64,000 bases of DNA from Beroe forskalii (Eukaryota > Ctenophora > Nuda > Beroida > Beroidae). The stretch lies in contig WFMF01000191.1 of the NCBI GenBank assembly GCA_011033025.1, positions 124,001-188,000 of the forward strand, written 5' to 3'. Both the position numbers and the translations under genes were made by a program. Shown here piece after piece: positions 56,006 to 64,000 of the stretch; position 1 is the stretch's first letter, and the number at the start of each line of letters is the position of its first letter. The notes beneath the pieces were generated by a model. The model did not search any database and was not told the origin of the DNA. It was given only the letters and a program-made list of their open reading frames with translations.

Positions 56006-57130
56006 CAGGGGGTCCTTTCCGAAACCTTACTTAAGTACGACTTAAGTTAAGTACCTACTTAAGTTACTTTTCATTTTGCATTTCCGAAACAAAACTTAGG
56101 TGTTTCCGAAAAAATGATTAAGTCATTTCCGAAACGCAACTTTTGTCACAAATTTCGCTACTTAAGTCTGAAAATTCTTACTTAAGTCATTTCCGAAACC
56201 CCCTTTGGTGTAGTGGATAAAGACGTCAATTTTGAATCGAACGGTTATGAGATCGATGCCAGTCACTGCCCATCTTGAATTTTGGAATTCTTTTTGCGAA
56301 AGGAATGGAACGGTGTTGCTGATCCAACTGTGATTTTACCAGTGTGCCCCGTCCTGATTTGATTGCTCTATCATGTGAAATTACACGTCCTCACTTATAA
56401 CGTTATGCAACGTTTCATATCACGCACTATGAAATAACGAAACGCCACTCATTTGTTCATTACTTTCGCTACGCGCGCCGCGCATTTATTCAATAAGTGT
56501 TTCACGCAGAAAAAAAGGAAGTCTTGCGGAGGTTAGCTTGTGTGCAAAGCAAGTAATGTCATCAGTGAGTGTGTTGCGCGCGTCGCGCGCGCAACACATC
56601 TTAGAAGTGCGGTATAGTATGGCCTGAAATGAGTCGGGCTTGACACCAGTCGAGACTCGGGCTTGCCGCTTGACACCAGTCACCAGTCAGTCTTGACTGT
56701 CGCACTATGGCATGTGTGGCTCCTAACTCAAATAAGAAACTCAACTATTGTGAAGGCAATCAAAAAATCGTGAGCTATGGTGCCTGTGATATCTTTGAAA
56801 GCCATAGAATTGCAAGAACTTTCAATTTGAAAAGTTGTGACGTCTTAGTTCCCTAGTTTGTGTCAGAATCAACCATTCAACCATGAGATAAGTATTTTTT
56901 TCCTACTTAAGTAACCTCCGGACCATACTTGCAATTTAAGTAAAAAATCACCTACTTAAGTACGTACTTAAGTGAATTTTCTGACTTAAGTTCGGCTTAA
57001 ACGAAAATACTTAAGTAAGAAAATAAACTTAAGTTTCCTGACTGAAGTACGATTTCGGAAACACTTTTTACTTAAGTTTTGACTTAAGTCCGTTTTTTTA
57101 CTTAAGTTCGGTTTCGGAAAGGACCCCCTG
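56006..57130. mobile_element. CTTAAG-rich foldback/TIR element inserted in the LINE
   Basis: The ends are inverted: CAGGGGGTCCTTTCCGAAAC on the left and GTTTCGGAAAGGACCCCCTG on the right. Both arms (about 200 bp) are filled with ACTTAAGT palindromes and TTTCCGAAAC words. It splits the LINE ORF between FFVHSVNI and NLYIKKLL. No clear target duplication and no transposase. The core has a CpG-rich palindrome (GCGCGCGTCGCGCGC) near 56578. Confidence 0.75.
56203..56275 (+). mobile_element. tRNA-like SINE remnant inside the foldback element
   Basis: TTGGTGTAGTGGATAA (56205-56220) resembles polymerase III box A, and GGTTATGAGATCGATGCC (56243-56260) resembles a tRNA T arm with box B. Spacing of about 35 bp is right for a tRNA-derived promoter. 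Stem pairing is too poor for a working tRNA. Confidence 0.45.
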
Positions 57131-57420
57131 GAATCTATACATCAAAAAACTTTTAGACCCCCCTGGTCTGACAGATTTAGTAGAATCCAATCAACTTATG
57201 ATAATCATTCCTGGTTCCAGAAAGAATTCAGACCTGGCAATACCAATTGGAACATTTAAAAATCGCTTAGAACATATTCTCTTAGAAAAACAAAAGTCTG
57301 GAATAGATAGTATTTGGAATAACGAAAATATTTCATGATTAACAGAACTGTTGTGTATTAAAACTTTCTTTTCATGCATTTAATGAGATCAATGAAATCT
57401 TTCTCAACATAGCAGCCCTT

Positions 57421-58235
57421 GGCCTGGTATGATTTGAAAAAAATTGGAATCAAGTTAAGTGAAATTTAAGTGAAATCATCTCCTTAATCAGTTTGAAATT
57501 ACCCCTGCCCCGAATTTTTCCCCGTCCCTTGCCCTGTCCCTTATTTTGGCACTCACTCATGCTTCTCCTCAATAAGAAAATAAGATATTATGGAAAGCAA
57601 CAAACCTTTACTTATTTCTCTGTGCCATCTCCATAATTTTTTCTTTTTTTTTGCTAAATTTTATTCATCCATGATCCCACCCACTGTCCCAGGGATGTGA
57701 TTAAGCTGACAAGGCGAGAGCATCCTTTAGCTGCAGTGAAGTGTGTCACCCAAAAGTTGAAACTATCAAAATAATATACTGAATTGGGATTGCCTGAGTT
57801 ATTGGATTAAATAAGCCATCAGGCATCTCTTGCATACTGAATAAGTATCATAGACACCTAGGACTAAACTAGAATTATTTAATTAAGAAGTCAAGATCTC
57901 AGATCACTTATGATACCCTAAAGCCTACTCTCAAAATTTTGTTATTACCCCACATCCTCCAAACCATCCCCAGATTAATACCCAGATTAATCTCAACCCT
58001 GTCTTAATAACTTAGCAAACCAACAACTTTGTTATTCAGTTAATCTGCAAGGCTGAGTCCTTTCAGAACAAAATCTCTCTATCTGTACTCAGATAAAATT
58101 CATATTGATATTTCTTTTCAAAAAGGGTGCCATTGAAAATGATATTTGAGATTTTATACCAGATTTATTTATTACTGCGATTTTCAATAAAGAAATTCTG
58201 TAAGCTACAAATATTAATCTTTTGTTTCACTAATC
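57421..58235. other. 3' flank of the LINE, unassigned
   Basis: AT-rich with a CCCTTGCCCTGTCCC stretch near 57520. It may be LINE 3' UTR or older host/RNase-H-LINE sequence. Nothing else recognised. Confidence 0.4.
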
Positions 58236-58587
58236 TTTTGTTTCACTTCACTGGGCAGGAACTCTCTTCCCGTAACCATGTTGGCCTCACCAAGATGCCC
58301 GGCATCTTGGTCCTCCTGGGGAGGTACGGGACTCGTTCCCATCCACAGTAGCCCTAGCAACAGGGACCTCCCAGCGGGAGGTCCCGTGCTGGGGACTCTG
58401 TTTGGATCTCTCGTGGATCCATCCCCCGTTTAGTAGTAGCCTGAGATAAGTGTAAGGAATGTGGAAATATCGATTGATGCTGGAGAAGATGTTATGGAGG
58501 TTTTAAGAGATTATTTATCCACAAAGATAACTTATGTCCCAGAAAAATGGAAGCAATAAATAATTAAGTGAAAAATGTAAGTAATAA

Positions 58588-59886
58588 CCACAGACAAAAC
58601 CGCAAGCGGTCGTCATAGCAACCCCCTCACAGAGTCACAGAGGCGCCGCCTTTTTAATTGTTTGAGGTTATTACGATCTAAACATACGTTATTAGGCGTT
58701 CGAAATAGAAATCATTCGTTAAAATCGTTGAAATAGTAATTTCCCTAATTTCTACAAAACGTCCGCGTGAACTCACGTGCAAAATTTGTTATATGGACCT
58801 GGAATCATGTTTCTCTATTGCATTGTGACTTGTTTCAATCAAATCAAGTCGAAAATTCGGTCTTAAGACTCAAATTTGGAATTTGCCTAATTTCTACAAA
58901 ACGTCCACGTGAACTCACGTGCACTTCATTTCCATGGGCCATTTCTTGTTCTATTCAAGTACCAAGTAAGTTAAAATGTTTTTTCAGTCACTATCATATA
59001 GTACAACAGCCCTGCACTTTTGAAACTCGGCCTGAAATTGGACTTAGCCAAATTTTCGACTTTTTTGCGCGGCTCAAATTTACGTTTTTGAGGGGCCACC
59101 ACACCTTTCCCTCAAATCGGGAAGACTTGAAACTTTTTACCCTTGATATTTGACTGAAAAAGAACATTGATTCGCCTGGAAAAGATGGAGCAATGTTCGT
59201 GAGCTGAGATATAGATGCTCAAAGTCATCATATTTTGGCCTAGTAAGGATCCTCGATTTTTGGAGGCCTCCCACGACCTCATTTTTTCACCAATCACCAT
59301 GAAACTTCTTTTGTGGCTTAATCTCGAGGTCTAGATGCTACATAAGTCGGGAAATCATGACGCGGTAGAAAACTTTTCAGATACAGTGCTTCAAAGTGGT
59401 CCAAAATTACGTTTTTCGCTAAAAATCGTGATTTCATCGATTTTGATGACGTCATAACAGCAAAAAAATCGATCCGCGAAACTTCCTACATAGCCTATTA
59501 CATTCTCCCATCTTAGTTGAAAAAAACCCGCCCTCGATCAAGGCTCTACCATTTGTGGTTCTCGAGATCTCAGCGATTCAAATTTGGTCCTAAATTATCA
59601 GCTATACCATATAAGTAAGTAAGTAAGTATATAAATATTCCCAACTTTTTCATGTTAGTATAGTGTCCTGGCAAGGTTACGTTCGAGGGGAGGATATCTC
59701 GAGATTTTCGTATACGCATTCACTCGAGAGGGGTCGACTCCTACGTAAAATTTGACGAGGAATCGTTTAAGATAGGTTTCGAAGCTCTCAGATGCTTCCT
59801 TCACCATTTTCAAACGCAAGTTTTTTTGTTTTTTTTGTTTTTTTTCTTACTGTGAGGGGGTTGCCGTCCTTGCCAGGACAGAAATA
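58588..59886. mobile_element. Insertion of about 1.3 kb with inverted GCAACCCCCTCACAG ends
   Basis: Comparison with the uninterrupted internal regions downstream shows extra DNA here. Its ends contain GCAACCCCCTCACAG (about 58617-58631) and the inverse CTGTGAGGGGGTTGC (about 59851-59865). Inside, CTAATTTCTACAAAACGTCC with CGTGAACTCACGTGC occurs twice (58751 and 58889), and AAGTAAGTAAGTAAGT occurs at 59611. No transposase. Confidence 0.55.
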
Positions 59887-60310
59887 AGGGACATGTTGAA
59901 ATAAAGTTTATTTGGTAGTACAATGTTATGATAACGTCATGATGAATCTGAGCACATACTGGCAAGTATGTGGCTATGTGGTTATTTTTGTGGGAGAATG
60001 GTTTGTTGGAACAGATTTAATGGATTCGCCAACTTGAAATGGAATAGAAGCATGAATTGTACTTCCTGAAGCAGATAAGAGAACCATTGTCTGACCGACT
60101 AATTTAACATTCAAAATGATAGGGAAGAACTTTTCAACTTAAAAATAGAAGGGGTGTGATGTTCGTGTTAATCAAAAAAAAGGGTGTGATTTCAGCAATA
60201 TGAAGTTGCAATAAAATGAATGTATGGATATCTATGTAAAGAAGTCAGAATTTCAAAGTTTCAACAAAACTCCGTGAGATAGATTCTTAATAAAAAAAGA
60301 AACGATGTGA

Positions 60311-60971
60311 TGTTGGTGATGCCATAATTGGACATATGTGATAACAATTGAGTTTAATTATTAGTTTATTGTTAGGCCAGTGTTAGCAGTTATGATATAT
60401 TATAACAATAATTTAGCGTTTTAAAGAAGGGGACCAATCACAGTGAGACACGCTGTCAGTGCAGTTGTAGGGACCAATAAGAGAACGGGAAACAAGGTAA
60501 CTGGACCTGAGGACCAATCAAAGTGAAGCACTTTCCAATAGCCATGAGCTTTGGTTGTATTGACTGTGTTTACCACAGTAAGTTTGTGATGTCCTCTCGG
60601 TTTAGATTGTGTTGCTGATGTTTGGCTAGAGACTAAGAGGATTCTCAAGATGGAACGAGTTAGCAGTGTGACAGGGGAGAAGATTCAGCTGAACTAAGGG
60701 ACTTAAAGGACAACTACAAGACAAAGCATGTCAGGGGAGAACTACAGAAGTACAGAGGTTAAAGAATATGAGAGGAGCACCACGTACACAGCACAATGGG
60801 GGAGTCAACTGCAAAAGGGACCTGCATGACGGGGCAGGAATAAGGGAGATAACAGATTTGTTACTGAATGTTGATAATTGTGTATATTTTCAATATATCC
60901 CCACTTTAATTTCTTTACAAGCGTGTCCTGACTTAGACAACAAATAAAACATAAAATCCTTTATGTTTATA
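60311..60971 (+). mobile_element. LTR 2
   Basis: Starts TGTTGGTGATGCC after a purine-rich stretch and ends TTTATGTTTATA before ATGGTGGCC. It has the same CCAAT-rich body as LTR 1 and the solo LTR. Short ORFs across it are not genes. Confidence 0.75.
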
Positions 60972-61908
60972 ATGGTGGCCTCGCGCTGAAACTCGGATCT
61001 ACGCCCAAAAACTCGAAGAGAGGGATAAGAGTGTTGAGTAGGAAAAACCTGATATTATAATCACGGGACCATTTGAAAGGGGATAATAACATCTTGAATC
61101 ACATCGAGATGACGGGACAAATCGGAATGATAAACAGGGATTCTACAAACTAGGAATATGGAAGCATCATTATGTCTATGACGGGAGCAGAACGGATGAA
61201 ACTGAAGAAATCATGAATCAAGTTTGAAAATGAGCATAGCACGGAGTGAAATGGGAGTTAATAACAATAAGATGATGGGAATGAATTTCGTATAATAAAA
61301 TGGAAGAGTCAGACTAATGAAGATAACTACACTGCCTGAGATAAGTGTAAGGAATGCGGAAATATCGATTAATGCTGGAGAAGATGTTATGGAGGTTTTA
61401 AGAGATTATTTATCCACAAAGATAACTTATGTCCCCAGAAAAATGAAAGCAATAAATAATTAAGTGAAAAATGTAAGTAATAACAAAGTAACAAGGGACA
61501 TGTTGAAATAAAGTTTATTTGGTAGTACAATGTTATGATAACGTCATGATGAATCTGAGCACATACTTGCAAGTATGTGGTTATTTTTGTGGGAGAATGG
61601 TTTGTTGGAACAGATTTAATGGATTCGCCAATTTGAAATGGAATAGAAGCATGAATTGTACTTCCTGAAGCAGATAAGAGAACCATTGTCTGACCGACTA
61701 ATTTAACATTCAAAATGATAGGGAAGACATTTTCAACTTAAAAATAGAAGGGGTGTGATGTTCGTGTTAATCAAAAAAAGGGTGTGATTTCAGCAATATG
61801 AAGTTCCAATAAAATGAATGTATGGATATCTATGTAAAGAAGTCAAAATTTCAAAGTTTCAACAAAACTCCGTGAGATAGATTCTTAATAAAAAAAGAAA
61901 CGATGTGA
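60972..61908 (+). mobile_element. Uninterrupted internal region between LTR 2 and LTR 3
   Basis: 937 bp. It begins ATGGTGGCCTCGCGCTGAAA (candidate primer-binding region) and ends with AATAAAAAAAGAAACGATG (candidate polypurine tract). No gag, pol or envelope domain is recognised, so this looks like a non-autonomous fossil. A minus-strand ORF at 61387-61713 is most likely incidental. Confidence 0.65.
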
Positions 61909-62576
61909 TGTTGGTGATGCCATAATTGGACATATGTGATAACAATTGAGTTTAATTATTAGTTTATTGTTAGGCCAGTGTTAGCAGTTATGATATATTA
62001 TAACAATAATTTAGCGTTTTAAAGAAGGGGACCAATCACAGTGAGACACGCTGTCAGTGCAGTTGTAGGGACCAATAAGAGAACGGGAAACAAGGTAACT
62101 GGACCTGAGGACCAATCACAGTGAAGCACTTTCCAATACAGCCATGAACTTTGGTTGTATTGACTGTGTTTACCACAGTAAGTTTGTGATGTCCTCTCGG
62201 TTTAGATTGTGTTGCTGATGTTTGGCTAGAGACTAAAAGGATTCTCAAGATGGAACGAGTTAGCAGTGTGACAGGGGAGAAGATTCAGCTGAACTAAGGG
62301 ACTTATTAAAGGACAACTACAAGACAAAGCATGTCAGGGGAGAACTACAGAAGTACAGAGGTTTTAAAAAATATGAGAGGAGCAACACGTACACAGCACA
62401 ATGGGGGAGTCAACTGCAAAAGGGACCTGCATGACGGGGCAGGAATAAGGGAGATAACAGATTTGTTACTGAATGTTGATAATTGTGTATATTTTCAATA
62501 TATCCCCACTTTAATTTCTTTACAAGCGTGTCCTGACTTAGACAACAAATAAAACATAAAATCCTTTATGTTTATA
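61909..62576 (+). mobile_element. LTR 3
   Basis: Same boundaries as LTR 2 and very similar in sequence. The distance from LTR 2 start to LTR 3 start is 1598 bp. Confidence 0.75.
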
Positions 62577-63503
62577 ATGGTGGCCTCGTGCTGAAACTCG
62601 GATATACGCCCAAAAACTTGAAGATAGGGATAAGAGTGTTGAGTTGGAAAAACCTGATGTTATAATCACGGGACCATTTGAAAGGGGATAATAACATCTT
62701 GAATCACATCGAGATGACGGGACAAATCAGAATGATAAACAGGGATTCTACAAACTAGGAATATAGAAGCATCATTATGACGGGAGCAGAACGGATGAAA
62801 CCGAAGAAATCATGTATCAAGTTTGAAAATGAGCATAGCACGGAGTGAAATGGGAGTTAATAAGAATAAGATGATGGGAATGACTTTTGTATAATAAAAT
62901 GGAAGAGTCAGACTAATGAAGATAACTACACTGCCTGAGATAAGTGTAAGGAATGCGAAAATATCGATTGATGCTGGACTCTGGAGAAGATGTTATGGAG
63001 GTTTTAAGAGATTATTTATCCACAAAGATAACTTATGTCCCCAGAAAAATGAAAGCAATAAATAATCAAGTGAAAAATGTAAGTAATACTAAGGGACATG
63101 TTGAAATAAAGTTTATTTGGTAGTACAATGTTATGATAACGTCATGATGAATCTGAGCACATACTGGCGAGTATGTGGCTATGTGGTTATTTTTGTGGGA
63201 GAATGGTTTGTTGGAACAGATTCAATGGATTCGCCCATTTGAAATGGAATAGAAGCATGAATTGTACTTCCTGAAGCAGATAAGAGAACCATGGTCTGAC
63301 CGACTAATTTTACATTCAAAATCATTGGGAAGAACTTTTCAACTTAAAAAAGAGGGGTGTGATGTTCGTGTTAATCAAAAAGGGGTGTGATTTCAGGAAT
63401 AGGAAATTGCGATAAAATGAATGCATGGATATCTATGTAAAGAAGTCAGAATTTCAACAAAACTCCGTGCGATAGATTCTTAATAAAAAAAGAAACGATG
63501 TGA
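62577..63503 (+). mobile_element. Internal region between LTR 3 and LTR 4
   Basis: 927 bp, matching the preceding internal region closely from ATGGTGGCC to the purine-rich end, again without recognised protein domains. Confidence 0.65.
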
Positions 63504-64000
63504 TATTGGTGATGCCATAATTGGACATATGTGATAACAATTGAGTTTAATTATAAGTTTATTGTTAGGCCAGTGTTAGCAGTTATTTTTATATCATAAT
63601 AACAATAATTTAGTTTACTTTTAAAGAAGGGGACCAATCACAGTCAGACACGCTGTCAGTGCAGTTGTAGGGACCAATAAGAGAACGAAAAACAAGGTAT
63701 CTGGACCTGAGGGCCAATCATAGTGAAGCACTTTCCAATAGCCGTGAGCTTTGGTAATATTGACTGTGTTTACACAGTAAGTTTGTGCTGTCCTCTCGGT
63801 TTAGATTGTGTTGCTGATGTTTGGCTAGAGACTAAGAGGATTCTCAAGATGGAACGAGTTAGCAGTGTGACAGGGGAGAAGATTCAGCTGAACTAAGGGA
63901 CTTGAAGGACAACTACAAGAAAAAGCTTGTCAGGGGAGAACTACAGAAGTACAGAGGTTAAAGAATATGAGAGGAGCACAACGTACACAGCGCAATGGGG
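63504..64000 (+). mobile_element. LTR 4, cut by the window end
   Basis: Begins TATTGGTGATGCC, a variant of the usual TGTTGG start, 1595 bp after LTR 3, and continues with the CCAAT-rich LTR body to the window end. The chain may continue beyond. Confidence 0.7.

Larger units (their letters stand above)
52790..57420 (+). mobile_element. CR1/L2/Jockey-like LINE with endonuclease and reverse transcriptase
   Basis: The endonuclease occupies 53165-53790: LALAETNLD, GVLYRPPSGDE, ICGDLNIDILK and SGHHCPV (usual SDH changed). The linker and RT follow at 53803-55577: [85 protein letters not shown] and FLGVIIDD. The C-terminal region (WGGVYQSKL, KRCIRILFGE) runs to 56005 and after the foldback insertion from 57131 to about 57340 (NLYIKKLLDPPGL to WNNENIS then stop). 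At least four frameshifts (near 53710, 54600, 54930, 55280) show that it is dead. 5' limit uncertain; it lies inside the older RNase-H LINE. Confidence 0.75.
51246..58439 (+). mobile_element. RNase-H-type LINE (decayed), itself interrupted by a second LINE
   Basis: Bounded by an 11-bp target duplication CCTGAGATAAG (51235-51245, 58440-58450) and ending in TAGTAGTAG. The 5' part (51280-52330) decodes, with several frame breaks and stops, to ALDVITGMP, a ribonuclease H domain (YTDGSRINDQSGAGW; CDSKSAIHVI; HSGFVGNELADL), and the downstream TGHAALNYHLKKL with CPLCLSEEETVSHFSEC, as in I, R1 and Jockey clades. The 3' part resumes at about 58240 with a UTR hairpin (GGGACCTCCC / GGGAGGTCCC). The reverse transcriptase part is missing, so it was 5'-truncated. 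Confidence 0.65.
50857..60310 (+). mobile_element. Internal region of LTR element, with nested insertions
   Basis: Element sequence occupies 50857-51245, about 58440-58587 and about 59887-60310. The gaps are a LINE nest (51246-58439) and a second insertion (about 58588-59886). A purine-rich stretch precedes LTR 2. Compared with the uninterrupted internal regions downstream this is a fossil of about 1 kb with no visible gag or pol, so probably a non-autonomous member. Confidence 0.65.

Noticed and set aside
56203-56275. A working tRNA gene inside the foldback element
   Set aside because: Box A- and B-like words are there, but the stems pair poorly and the copy lies in a transposon core.
60421-60648. 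Antisense ORFs in the LTR copies
   Set aside because: Short, opposite to LTR orientation, and without protein-like motifs.
61387-61713. Minus-strand ORF in the LTR internal region as a gene
   Set aside because: It runs opposite to the element, matches no family I know, and its presence in sister units is explained by their recent common origin.

Overview
The window is nuclear DNA of a non-vertebrate animal, probably a marine invertebrate. It has short coding exons split by GT-AG introns, three host genes of animal families, and a dense load of LINEs, LTR elements, Helitron-like and terminal-inverted-repeat (TIR) elements, and minisatellites. I cannot name the species or phylum from sequence alone. 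Only about 3.3 kb of the 64 kb is recognisable host coding sequence.

Layout. 1-17.9 kb is a repeat estate. It opens with a minisatellite. A duplicated 1.4 kb block follows, each copy carrying a hAT-like element with an 8-bp target duplication, and then about ten arrays of a 16/17-bp palindromic repeat (CTCCGGAG core). Eight near-identical modules of about 240 bp separate most of these arrays. Each module has CRE-like TGACGT sites, a TATA or TATG box, an initiator exactly 29 bp downstream, and a GTAAGT splice donor 27 bp after that. This promoter-plus-palindromic-array unit is the strongest candidate for something undescribed. A LINE tail and a 2.3-kb CCTCGG-ended foldback element have landed inside it.

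17.9-22.9 kb (minus strand) holds the first eight coding exons of a DBF4 homologue, the regulatory subunit of the CDC7 replication kinase. It has motif N and motif M; the zinc-finger motif C exon is not seen, and the palindromic arrays begin about 30 bp past the last exon. 23.5-28.5 kb is LINE debris, small TIR elements and tandem duplications. 28.9-40.7 kb (plus strand) is a complete 13-exon gene of the SLC2A13/HMIT (proton myo-inositol cotransporter) type, 565 codons, with a dileucine signal at the N-terminus and the Cys-rich loop between TM9 and TM10. Its introns hold four TIR elements, and its last intron has an AT instead of a GT donor. A 73-bp repeat built from the final codons, stop and 3' UTR is reiterated five times.

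44.8-46.0 kb (minus strand) is a two-exon histamine N-methyltransferase-like gene with a solo LTR about 80 bp upstream of its ATG. Exon 1, the upstream flank and the LTR are duplicated at 49.9-50.9 kb without exon 2. From the duplicated LTR to the window end lies a chain of four LTRs alternating with internal regions of about 0.93 kb (longer where interrupted). The first internal region carries a nest of insertions: an RNase-H-type LINE (11-bp target duplication), a CR1/L2/Jockey-like LINE within it, a CTTAAG foldback element within that, and a tRNA-like SINE remnant within that.

The three host genes (cell-cycle kinase regulator, polyol transporter, small-molecule methyltransferase) show no sign of working together.
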